A stretch of 64,000 bases of DNA from Taeniopygia guttata (taxonomy: Eukaryota; Chordata; Aves; Passeriformes; Estrildidae), in contig NC_133024.1 of assembly GCF_048771995.1 (NCBI RefSeq), positions 40,137,501 through 40,201,500 of the forward strand. Reading direction: 5' to 3'. This document shows, piece by piece, positions 1 to 10,815 of this stretch. Position 1 is the first letter of the stretch, and each line of letters starts with the position of its first letter. Both the position numbers and the translations under genes were made by a program. The notes beneath the pieces were generated by a model. That model saw nothing but the letters and a program-made list of their open reading frames with translations. It was not told where the DNA came from and did no database searches.

Positions 1-452
1 GATGTAAAGGACTGTCAGGACCTGACCTCTGACCTGCCAATGGCACAAGCCAGCTATATCACATTTGCCTCCAGGTCCCCTCTGAACCCTTTGTGTAGTT
101 CCTGCAACCAGATGACATTTTTGTTGTGGATGACTAGGTGGGAGAGTGTCAATTCAAATTGTCTGAAATGATGTGAAGGTTGTGTGCCAAAAGATCAAAT
201 TAACGTTTTTATAAGATACAAGTGAGGCTATGCACTGATTAAAATGGAGTATGGCATGAGGGCAGCCAAGTCTAGGAGCATAGAGCCTGATGGCATTGAG
301 GATTTCATGGAGTAGCAGGGGCTAGACCTCGCTCAGACAGGCCCATGATGCCACCCAGGACTGGTCCCTAGCACACACACAGTTTCAATAACTAATCACT
401 CTATAAGTTGTTTTATCTACACTGCTCAGGTTAAGAGTCCAATCTCCATGAC

Positions 453-485
453 CAGGTATCATCACTGAGTCAGTGATGATACCTG
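453..485. repeat. 33-nt perfect palindrome, 16-bp arms, 1-nt centre
   Basis: The left arm caggtatcatcactga (453-468) and right arm tcagtgatgatacctg (470-485) are exact reverse complements around a single g at 469. The centre reads TGAGTCA, the consensus core of an AP-1/Maf binding site. Whether it is bound is unknown. The length and perfection suggest a local template-switch mutation rather than a transposon end, because no direct-repeat target site is visible around it. Confidence 0.9.
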
Positions 486-613
486 ATGAAACCTCAGGTT
501 GGTCCTGATGAGCAACCTGTTCCACTGTTCCATTAATCTCCTTGAGATTTTTTCCCCCTAAAGTTATTATGAACTTCATAAACCAGAATTCATATCTTTG
601 AATTTGAGACTGT

Positions 614-655
614 ATACAAATCTGGATATTTCATATTTCATATCCAGATTTGTAT
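614..655. repeat. perfect 16-bp inverted repeat with 10-nt loop
   Basis: Arms atacaaatctggatat (614-629) and atatccagatttgtat (640-655) are exact reverse complements separated by 10 nt (ttcatatttc). It could form a hairpin in single-stranded DNA or RNA. It is too short for a pre-miRNA stem of ordinary length, and the sequence outside the arms does not continue to pair. It lies 128 bp from the 453-485 palindrome. Confidence 0.9.
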
Positions 656-3600
656 CATCTGGCATTACCAAGTGAAGTTTGTCAGCATTGTAGCTACACC
701 TCCAATAGTTGTAGGCAGCCATTAAATTACTCTTGAGCCCCCTTTTCACCACTTAAAGAAGCACAGATCCTGCAGTTACTTTTCACAGGGGTTGCCCTAG
801 GCCCATGTCATCTCTATAGCCAACAGCTGAACCCCTCCAGTTTCTTCACATCCCCTTTGAAACACCAGACAAGAAGTGGACTTGGAATTGGGGATAAATG
901 TATGTGGGATAACATTTTTCAGTTGACTGAACTTGACTTTTTCTAAGGCAGCCCAGTGAATTTGCATTATTTGCCAGGAGTGCACCATGCAGTTGTGTGT
1001 GGATCTATTGCAGTATGTGTCTACAGTTTGGACTGGCCTCATGTTGGGAAGAATTGTCTCAGAGAGTGCTAGGCTGAGTAGATTAACATAGTTAACTTAC
1101 AATTTGATGTCACCTGGGAGATAACTCTAGAGAAAATATAACTATAAAATTGGATATTTCCTCACTGACAAGAAAAAAGAAAGTTTCTAAAAACTTTGTT
1201 CTTATTAATATCACTTAAAAACAGAATTATTTTTAATAATACCTAGCAGGTTTCTTATTTTCAAAGGGGAATGTTGAGTAGACGTGTAGGTACTTCTAGC
1301 CATAGTTTATTTACTTCTACTCCCAACTGTATTTGTTTTGAGTATTTCTGAATTTCTGAGTTATTCACAAGTCTGCTACTCTATTTGCCAGCCCTTTGGC
1401 AATTGTAGGTTTAAATTATGAGATTAAATCACATATTTCTGAGTTTTAAATCCTACTACTCAATATTTTTTAGCATATGACATCAGATGCTGATTTAAAA
1501 ATTCCCACTGTTTACTCATTTTTCAGTATTCTCTCTAGTGTTTGTCTGAGTGTTTATTACCAGTATATAAATGCAACAGGTTGTTGTTTTGAAAGTTTCA
1601 AATATAATAGAAAACACTTAGCTTTCACTCTTCAATATTTTCACTATGTTAAAAAAGGCTTTTTGCCTTTGTACCACCGAAAAAAAAAAAAGAAAAAACA
1701 TCTTTTTAGATTAAAACTTACTCTCACACTGTGCTTAATAGAACAATATATCTATTTGTTTCTAGTACCATTAATACATTTTTATGTAGTATGCTGTTAT
1801 GCATGGAAAATGCTATAACTTCAGACAAGAAAATAGTGCTTATCTCACTGTGTTTTCTGTTATATAATTGATCCAAACACATAAGCACTGTGCTTTTTGT
1901 TGGTTTTGTTTTTCTACAGAAATAGACAAATGATTTAACTTTTTAATTAAACTTTAAAGCTTTTAATTAAATGCCTAAATTGCAAAGAACTATTTCAGAG
2001 TAAACTGTCTTTAGATTGTTGGATATGTATTTTTCCTATTGCATCTGCTCTGACCTGGAAAGTAACAAAGGGCAATAAGTCACATTCTCACTTATTAATT
2101 GGTACAATTAACGCTACTTTTATTATCCAGGCAGACAAGCAGTGATTGGGCAAGTGCTGCAGCTTAAACAGAAACTGATGCTTTTAAACCAAATTTTGTC
2201 ACTAATGAATTTCAAATACTTGTAAAGTAGCATTTTAGCAGAATAACTTTATTTTCTTGTTTCTCACACTATTGTTGTACTATTTTTCCAATGCTTTTCC
2301 AAGGGAAAAATGTGGCCCAGCAGATAAAGCACAACTTTAACAAATTCTGTAGTCTTTCCATCTGACTTCAATTTGAGGTGACATCAAGCAAGGAGCTTTC
2401 AGTCTTTATATTTTGGACACTTCTGTACCTGCTATATAAGGATAGAAGAAAACAATTCTGAAGAAATCAAATAATCAGTACTTGAATATCAAAGATAACC
2501 ACCCAATTTCTGCTGTTTTGCATCTCAGCTATGAAAGACACTATCTTTTCATTAAATATAAATGGTCTTTTTGTTCCTTATGATATTGCTGTATGCTGTA
2601 GACTACCAGAGCTCTGTTAAAAGTGCTGATTGGCATGAGCACTATGCCATGGTGTCAGATGTCAGCCCCCACAGAGGGACTGGGGTGATGGTGATGGCAA
2701 GGGGAAACAATAGCAGGGTTACTCTCTGAAGGGGAGCCAAGGGTCAAGAGCCGTGCTCTCAATGACCACACACAGTTCCACAAGACCTGAGCAGGGCCAC
2801 GTAGTGATAATAAGAGGTTTCCTCACCAATGCAGTGTGCTTCAGACATGATCAAGAGTAAATGTGGTCTGAGGTTCATCCAAAAAGTCCAATCATGTAAA
2901 GCAGCTGACTGTGCTGCTGGACAGAAAGGCAAGCCTGTGACTTTGGACCAAGCTCCCAAGAGCAAACAGAGCTGCAGACAGGCTGCCTGTGCCACAGAGC
3001 TTAGGTCTGTGCATGGCACCGGGCTGCTCCCAGCACCAGGCTAAGGCCCTTTCCAAAGAGCAGCCACACTCTCCGAGGACACCCTGCATCCTCACTTTGT
3101 AGCTCATAAAAGAGCAACCCCATTCTTTCCAAAAGTTTTCCTTCATAAATATCTTCTGCAGTGATGCCCAAGAAAAAGCGGGATGCGAGAAAAACTGTGG
3201 AATATATCTAAATTCTCTTCTAACTCAGTAAAGACAGCTACAAGAGATAGATTTAAGCCAACACTATAAAATCTTGTATCTGGCAAAAGCGTTTTCAGCA
3301 CAGACTGTCTGAATCAGTCCTTGAGGTTCTTTTTTTTATTTTATGCAGTAATCTTATCCTTTTAATGAAGTGATAAATATGACAATCCATTAGATACATA
3401 AAATACAGTGGGAATAGAGACGTTAATTAATGCAATTAAAATTGGTTTGTTTCCCTTACATCCAACACTGGCTATAGAGCTAAAAGAGATTTGTTCAATT
3501 ATTTTTTATGTGCAGCACCTGATATATGTAAATTTACCTTGCTTCAAGTACATCCTTGAGGAAGCTGTCAGGAGGTGCTACTTGTCAGATTAAGAGCAAA

Positions 3601-4705
3601 GCAAAGTAAATTATTAGTTTTTTATTCTCTTTCTCTGCCATTTACCTGTAGAGACTTAAAAAGTTCCATCATTCATCCCCAAACACAAAATGTCAGCTTA
3701 GTATAAAAGATGCCATCTTCGTACAGGTCTTACTTCATATTTGTTAAAGCAACAAGCTATTTAACCAAAGCCTGCCACTAAATCATGGTATCACCTAAAA
3801 TCTTGAAAATAATGGAACCTAAAATTCAAGCTCCTGTACCAAAATAATTGCCATACATTTCTTATCATGCTCTCAAGTTTGCATTTTTATTGTGATCACA
3901 GTCATTTTATGCTATTCTACTATTTGTTTGAAAAATAAGAGCAGAAGAAAGCTTATTACAAAGTAAAATAAAATCATTCAGATGAGGTAAAAGTAAATCC
4001 AAGATAAAACTTAGCTTTTCATTCTAGTATTTTAGGGGTGGTTTGTATTTCCCTAACAATTTGACATTACATTTAGTCTGCTGAATAATGCCATCACATA
4101 ACACTGGAGCAAATCACTCAGTGTAAAGGGAGAAGAGGACATGGCATGTTTTTCAATCTACTTAAAATCAAACCAGATAATGAACATTTACACTTCACCA
4201 GTACTTGCTTCCTGATGAAAAGTACCATTCATTCAAACTTGGATTTATAGATTCAAAAATCACATTTTTCCTTTAGCCTAGAAAATGGCAGGCCTTATAT
4301 AATAACAGAACTGTAATCAGATAAGTGATTGATCAGAAATAAAATCAACATTTCATGTAACTTTAATTTTATACTTTGGACTTGATTTGCATAATGTCTG
4401 ACAAGGAAAGAATGTTGGCTATTGCAATATTCCTGATAAATGGATTAAACTCAAGAAGATAAAATTTTCACCAAACATGTTTAAAATAACAGTCCATAAT
4501 ATCTTGAGAAAAATATTGTTTTTCTGAAGATGCTTCAGAAATCTGACCAATTATGAAAACTTGAATTGCAGCAAATTAAAACATATTAAGGGGAAAAAAA
4601 GAAACATAAAAGTATGGTTTGTGGGAAGAGAAATTTTTAAAGTAGTTTTTTAATGTAAAATTCTAATTATAGAATATAGCCGTTATTACAATTGACTGCA
4701 CTCTC

Positions 4706-5420
4706 AACAAGTTAGTGTGATGTGGTCAACACACTGGAGGGAAGGCATGCCATCCAGACTGACTTTGGCAGACTTGAGATATGGGCTTGTGTGAAACTTT
4801 TGAAGTGCAGCAAGGCTGCAAGGTCCTGTCCATGGGTGGGGGCAATCCCAAATATCAGCACAGTCTGGAGAATTAATGGATTGACAGCAGCCCTGCAGAG
4901 AAGGACAGGAGGTTTTGGGTATTTGAAAAATTGGACATAAGCCAGCAATCTGCTCCTATGGTATAGAAATTAAATAAACCACATCTTGGGGTGCATCTAA
5001 AGAAATGTGACCAGCAGGTCAAGGGAGGTGATTCTGCTCTTCTGGCCTGCCCTCATAAAACCCCATCTGAGCACTGCTCCCGGCCCCCCAATATGAGAAG
5101 GGCTTGGGCCTACAGGAGAATGTACAGAGAAGGACATTTTTATACCAAGACCAGAAGCAACAAGATAATGTCACAGAAGGCAATGGTTTTAACTGGAAGA
5201 GGATAATTTAAATTAGACCTAAAGATTCATTAAGCACTGAGAGGCACACAGAAGTTGACCAGAGAATTTATGGCTGCCCCATCCCTGGAAGTGTTCAAGG
5301 CCAGGTTGGATGGGGCTCTGAACATTCTCATTTAGTAAAAAATGTCCCTGTTGATGGTGGAAGAGTGTTGGAACTAGATGATATTTAAATGTTATATCAA
5401 CTCAAACCATTGTGTGAGTC
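4706..5420 (+). mobile_element. CR1 LINE fragment (end of ORF2 plus 3' UTR), degenerate
   Basis: The sequence follows the avian CR1 layout in order: the C-terminal part of the ORF2 reverse-transcriptase protein (phrases like 'acactggagggaaggcatgccatccag', conceptually LEGRHAIQ, then the 'ggcaatccca' and 'gcagccctgcagagaaggac' blocks at about 4840-4910), the 'cagcaggtcaagggaggtgattctgc' block near 5010-5040, then the 3' UTR ('ccatccctggaagtgttcaaggccaggttggatggggctctga' near 5278-5322 and 'gttggaactagatgat' near 5368-5383). The frame is broken by stops and small deletions, and the stretch around 5100-5200 is shorter than the family layout, so the copy is dead. The end near 5420 is blurred. Family recognition is from memory of CR1 structure. 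Confidence 0.92.
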
Positions 5421-6001
5421 TTCATGAAGATAATAAAATAGCAAATAATAGCTCAAAAAGAACATTCAGATTCAACCCAAGAATATTTATTGTTAAACAC
5501 ATACATTAGGAATAATCACTTTTGAATTAGCTGTTTTCTGATATTTGTCTTAATATCCATCATAGTTGTTCAAGCAGATGTCTGGAAAGTACTGAAAACA
5601 CTGTGTTTTATTAAACCAATGAATTCTTGACATGTTTAAAAATAAAAATCTCTGATGTTAATAAAGAAACTGCTAATTGAGGAAGATGAACAGGATAACA
5701 TAAATAGCAAAAGACAAGATCTTCTTCCAAGTCTAGAAACTTGGAAGTCAGATTTAGGAGTCACTGAAGATCAAAGATGTCTCTAACGCAAATCAGCAAG
5801 ATTTCCTGGAAGAAAGAACTCACAAAGCAAAACTTATTGCATTCATAGGTATGATTACATGGGTGATTCATAAACGTGGTTTTATAGAACATAACAGACA
5901 TTTAGAAAGTATTTGACTTAGTATACACTATCCTGATTGAAAACTAAAAAAAAGCAGAATATTTACAGCACTGATAAACACAATGTTATTAAACCACGGG
6001 T

Positions 6002-6022
6002 TATATATATATATATATATAT
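6002..6022. repeat. (TA)n microsatellite
   Basis: About ten and a half uninterrupted TA units, likely polymorphic in length. Confidence 0.95.
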
Positions 6023-6532
6023 GCATATTGAAAATTACTATGCTTCAAAAACTATTTGAAATGCTAATTGAAAGGGGATGGAGAATTTCTTGGTAGAGCA
6101 CAAGATGGATTGTGTTTATCCAAATTCTATAAAATGTTTTCAGCAATCATTTTGAAATAAATCACTCTTGCCTACAAAACAAGGTAGTACACAGTTCACT
6201 GAAATCATGACAAGGCCATGCACTCACACATCTATGTGCAATAAATTATTACTCACAAGAGATCTCAGTTTTCAAGCCCAAACAAAATCATGAGTGCCAT
6301 TAATCCGTATAATAAATCCAGTTCCATCTGAGAATGTGGAAACAGACTTCCAAAAGAGTGGAGACCAGATTTAGGAGCAGGGGAACTGGGTTACACCTTA
6401 GCAGGTAACACAGGCATCTTGAGGCAGCTCTTTACACCTACATTTTTTTCCCTGGATTACCTGTCTAGGTCCCACATCTGTTTTCCAGAAATTTCTCTGC
6501 ATCATGTAAAGTTTTTCTTTTTCTGGGATAAA

Positions 6533-6554
6533 AACCAACCAACCAACCAACCAA
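6533..6554. repeat. (AACC)n microsatellite
   Basis: Five near-perfect AACC units following an A run, about 50 bp before a 19-T homopolymer at 6603-6621. Confidence 0.9.
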
Positions 6555-6602
6555 AAAAACCCACTTAGAAACACAATCCATTTGCTAATCGAATTCCTGA
6601 TC

Positions 6603-6621
6603 TTTTTTTTTTTTTTTTTTT
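6603..6621. repeat. T19 homopolymer
   Basis: Nineteen consecutive T. Homopolymers of this size are prone to length errors in sequencing. It could be the reversed poly(A) tail of a retroposed sequence, but no retroposed body is recognisable beside it. Confidence 0.9.
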
Positions 6622-7352
6622 GTTTACCAGTTTTGATCCAATTTAAGTCTAATAAAAGGGGGGGATATAAAGCAGATGGAAACAGTTTGCAACATTTCTG
6701 GGAATAGTGCTTCTTTAAATATTACTACTCTCCTTTTCTAATGGAGGAAAGAGAGGTTCAAAAAATCAGTCCTATCAAGAAGTCAGTCAGTTTGACTTTC
6801 ATAATTTCTTCATGGATTTTAATCACCATTCCATACATGGAAGAAGTAAAAAGTTGGACTATAGATACAAATCTATATAATCTTAGAATGGTGAATATAT
6901 TCAGATTTTTGAAAACAATTGCTTTTAAGCCAGTCAAAAAGCACTTTTACTTCAAATACAAGGAAACACATGCTTGCAAGCAGGTCTGCCACACACTGTC
7001 ACTCTTCCTGAAACGTATACATGGCAAAGATATTTGGCTAATCTGATGTTTATGCCATTAGAACTCATCCTGAAGGAATATCTAAACCACAGTTTAAAGG
7101 ATGTTTGAAGGCTGTAATATTTGGAACAAAAAAGTGATTTTTATCTAACTAAACATAAGAAAATAATGCTAACCAAGCCTGACTCAAGGAAAACCACTCA
7201 TTCTGATTAGTATAGGAAAGGCAGGAAATAAATATTTTCTGCAAAGGATATATTAATTTTTAGAGTTCAGAAGCTGGTAGGCTGCTAGGGAAATGGATAA
7301 AGAGAGTTTATAAAGGGAAAAAGGCAAGTGATTCAATCTGTAATATCTTCAT

Positions 7353-7394
7353 GTTGTAGGGAATTGGACCATAATATTTGAATTTCCCTACAAC
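7353..7394. repeat. 11-bp inverted repeat, 20-nt spacer
   Basis: gttgtagggaa (7353-7363) and ttccctacaac (7384-7394) are exact reverse complements around a 20-nt AT-rich spacer. No function is evident. Confidence 0.85.
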
Positions 7395-8387
7395 GCAATC
7401 ATGATCATCTAGGTTCCTGCTGTGAGTGTTTTGAAATGTTACCCTTGACAATGTTAATAAAAAGGTCAGTTCTATTTCTGCTTTGTTGTGCCTCTGTGCA
7501 CTGCAGGTATTTTCATTGTGAGAGTAAATATCTTGGTAGTAATCTTTGCATGGGTTCTGAATCCCTTAACCTTTAATGTAACATGAGTGCAGATTGAGAG
7601 CAATAATTTTCTCTTTACAGATTTTGCAACTTAATCAAAATAACAGACTGAATTTTGACTACTGTATGAATAACACTGGGTCCAACAAGGTACCATGAAA
7701 TCATTCCATCCACTAGGACACAAACTACAAAATCATTAGGCTGTAGCATAATGGCAAAATTTAGAGGAAGATCAAATGCTGAACAATGATTTCAATGAAT
7801 TTGCTGATTTATTCCATCTCAGGATATTTACATTAATCAGGGCCAAATTAGACCTCAGTAATATTGATGATCCTCAGTCTTATCTCTGAACATTACAGTG
7901 TTACATGTGATACAACTGTTTCATAAATGATATAGCAGGCAGTATATGCATAGCAAGACAAGTTTTAGGAGTCCATTCTGTCTGTAGGCTATGCTCAGAG
8001 ATATCTAAGGTTTATCTGCATTTGAGAAAGAAATTTTTGAAAGTAAAATGATTTTAAAGACTTATTTTCTGTAGATCAAACAGGCTTACTGTTCAGTTGT
8101 TGGCAGTAATTAGTAAAGCTTTTTAATTACAAGTACTAGTTAGTTGGGGATTTTCCATTAATTATTCCCATTTCACTTGCAACTAGCATTTTTTTCTTAA
8201 AAACCAATTATGTAAACTAAATCTATATTTTTGTAAGTGGTAATTAGAATTCTATCCAGGAAACCTGACTATTGGAGACTGCTGTTCTATGTCTTGGCAA
8301 TTCAGTCATTAAAATTTGTTTCTTCAAGGGTATCAGAGTCTGCTGAACAGAAAAAAAAAAAAGGATTCAGGTCAGTCAGTAATTAAG

Positions 8388-8422
8388 CAAAGCTTTCAAA
8401 TCCTGTAAACAAAGCTTTCAAA
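8388..8422. repeat. 13-nt direct repeat, 22-nt period
   Basis: caaagctttcaaa occurs at 8388-8400 and again at 8410-8422, consistent with a small local duplication. Confidence 0.85.
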
Positions 8423-10159
8423 CCATGGCCCTGATGAGTACCTTGTATCTCTTCCAGGATCTCTGATGAGACCTCTCTTTCTAATTTGTCTTGTCATGAG
8501 GACTGGTACTCTAACCTCAGACTTATCTTCTTGACACCCAGTATGAATCAATTAGAAACACAAGACCCAGTACAGAGAATCTTTTCCACACTCTTCCATC
8601 ATGGGTAGATATGAGAAGCCTACCTAGAAGCAGCACATTTGCAACACACCCAGTTATGGCTCCTCACTCCACACTCTCCTGCCTTTTTGTAAGCAAGAAC
8701 ACTTGTTTGGAATGCACACAGATTGCTATTTTATTTCCAAATTTAAATATAATCCACTTCTACATTCCTAGATAACTAGCAAGGCAATTAAGTCTTCAAG
8801 ACAGTTACACACATTAGACACTGTATATGTTTAATTCCTTAAAGTAAAGTTCAGCTAGCTACTTCAGCAAGCAATTAGAGTACTTAATATTATGCAAAAT
8901 AGTATCAGGAAAACAAACCACAAATGGATTAGAAATGGTAAACATCCTAAGTCAACACCACTCAGAATGCATATACTTATCCATGGTATCTTTTCTAGCA
9001 CTGCTAGCATACAGTTAAATTAATCATGTCAGTAGATACCCTTAGATAAGAAGTGATTAACCCATCTAATTGCTGCAGATAGCAAAGTTTTTCAGGAAGG
9101 ATATAATTTATTACAATATAGATGGAGTGGTCTCTTCCCCACAAGTTTCTCTACTTTTATATCTTTTTGTGTTCAAATGCAAATGCTACATGCTTAGTCT
9201 TTTTGAGTCATATTTCTTCTTAAAAAATTGTTAAATAGGTAATGCTTATTTCCATTCTCCACACAATCAGATCATTAACCTAAAATAACAAACCAGAAGA
9301 TGAGTTCAATGGGTATTTTTCAAAATAAGTTAAACTAACATAAACCATTACAAGTTTATAATTAAATAAATAAAATACGCAAACTAGCTATTCACCATTT
9401 TATGATCTTACTTATTTTGAAGAGCTTTTATAAGTGCGCTCCTTATTGATTCATTTGTCTGCAGGAATAGAGCAATAAAACTACCTAACTAGTACGAACC
9501 TTTTTGCACCAAAAAATATAAACTTATGTATCTCATAAGGACTCAGTCTTGTAAAATGTTGACATTTTCATTTCTGTTTCACCATTGGGGTTGTCTAATC
9601 TGAAACAGGAACAAATAAAATGGAAAATACTTGTGAAATGGGTTTCTAAAATGCTGGTGGTCAACAGGAAAAAGGCTTTATCGAACTCACATTTTACATT
9701 ATTCTCAAACTATCAGGGTATGATTTTGCTCCCATTCAGATATTATAAAAATCTGGTAAATCAAATAAAATTGATGTATTCAAGATGCACACTTCCATTC
9801 TAGGCCCCTTTTTCCTGCTGCTCAAATCAGGACCTGATTACTTCACGTTCCCAATGTGATGTGAGGAATTAAAGAAGCAGGATTTTTATTGCAAGGAGTG
9901 TGAGCTTTGTATTAAATCAGGTGACAGATACACGAGCTTGCAGGTACACACATCTCATTCTATAAATCCAAATAGCTCATATGTTAAAGAGCGGCCTGTT
10001 TCAGGTTACCATGCTTAGCATACAGATCCAGCAGGCAAAGTGGGATATTAAAGTTGCTCAAAATGTGATCTATCTTTTATATTCAATGTACATAACAAAA
10101 TGTTATATAATATATACATTGGTGATACATGAAATCAAAGGGAAAATGTGAGCCCTGGT

Positions 10160-10815
10160 TACCAAGCACAGAAAGCTGAGGTACTCTATGGCTTTTTTTA
10201 GTCTCAACCAGCAAGCATCCTAGACACACTGCCCAGATTGCAGAAGGCAAAGGCAGGCACTGGGAGAGTCAAGAAGCATCTGCTGTAGGAGAAGATCAGG
10301 TCTGAGAACATTTAAGGAACCCGAAGGTGCACAAGTTCATGGCACATGATGAGATGCAACTGCAGATCTTGAGGTAACCGGCAGAGGAGGCGGCCAAGCC
10401 ACTTTTCAATCACATTTGAGAAGTCAGGGCAGTTTAGCAGAGTTCCTACTGACTGGAAAAGGGGAAATGTAGCCCCCATTTTTGAAAAGGGAAAAAAAAA
10501 GAAAAAAACAGGGAATTACAGGCCAGTCAGTCTCTCCATGGTTCCCAGAAATGTCATGGAGCAGATCTTCCTGGAAACTATTCGAAGGCACATGGAAATT
10601 AAGATGGATTGATGACAACAAACACAACTTCTCTACAGGTATATTGTGTCTGACAAATCTGTTGTCCTTTCACTATGGGATTACAGCATTTGTGAATGAG
10701 AAAAGAACAAGTGATGTCCTCCAGCTGGACTCAAGCCAGCAACCCACAAAGCCAAACATATCCTGGGCAGCAAAAGCAACACGGTAAGCAGGTCAAGGGC
10801 AGGGACTGTCTGAAG
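10160..10815 (+). mobile_element. CR1 LINE ORF2 reverse-transcriptase fragment with internal deletion
   Basis: The body matches the central part of avian CR1 ORF2 in order: 'gctgaggtactc' near 10176, 'gcagaaggcaaaggcaggcactgggagag' at about 10240-10268, 'cacatgatgagatgcaactgca' near 10344, 'gttcctactgactggaaaaggggaaatgtagcccccatttttgaaaagggaa' at about 10441-10493, and 'gaattacaggccagtcagtctc' near 10512 (the reverse-transcriptase GNYRPVSLT motif). It continues to 'gatgtcctccagctggac' near 10713-10730. At about 10735 it jumps to a later CR1 block ('cacaaagccaaacatatcctgggcagcaaaag'), skipping several hundred bases of the family layout, and it ends without a 3' UTR near 10815. Frameshifts and stops make it non-functional. 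Confidence 0.92.

Larger units (their letters stand above)
1..4705. other. intergenic flank, no gene seen
   Basis: AT-rich intergenic DNA. The open frames here are short, overlap on both strands, and none resembles a known protein or a spliced exon flanked by convincing AG/GT sites. Two perfect inverted repeats lie in the first 700 bases and are listed separately. About 2640-3100 is noticeably richer in G+C than its surroundings and has open frames on both strands (up to 86 codons). It may be an unrecognised old repeat, but nothing in it could be assigned to a family. From about 1200 to 2100 the + strand is T-rich; beyond that A-rich lines predominate. Confidence 0.7.
5421..10159. other. intergenic DNA with simple repeats, no gene seen
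   Basis: No exon or RNA gene was recognised. The stretch holds a (TA)n run, an (AACC)n run, a 19-T homopolymer, an 11-bp inverted repeat at 7353-7394 and a 13-nt direct repeat at 8388-8422. The longest open frame (6741-7046, 101 codons) has no similarity that I recognise and an AT-rich composition like the flanking DNA, so I treat it as chance. Confidence 0.7.

Noticed and set aside
614-655. Pre-microRNA hairpin
   Set aside because: The stem is only 16 bp with a 10-nt loop and no pairing beyond it, shorter than a normal precursor.
4722-5206. 72- and 71-codon open frames as host genes
   Set aside because: They are decayed CR1 ORF2 sequence and its surroundings.
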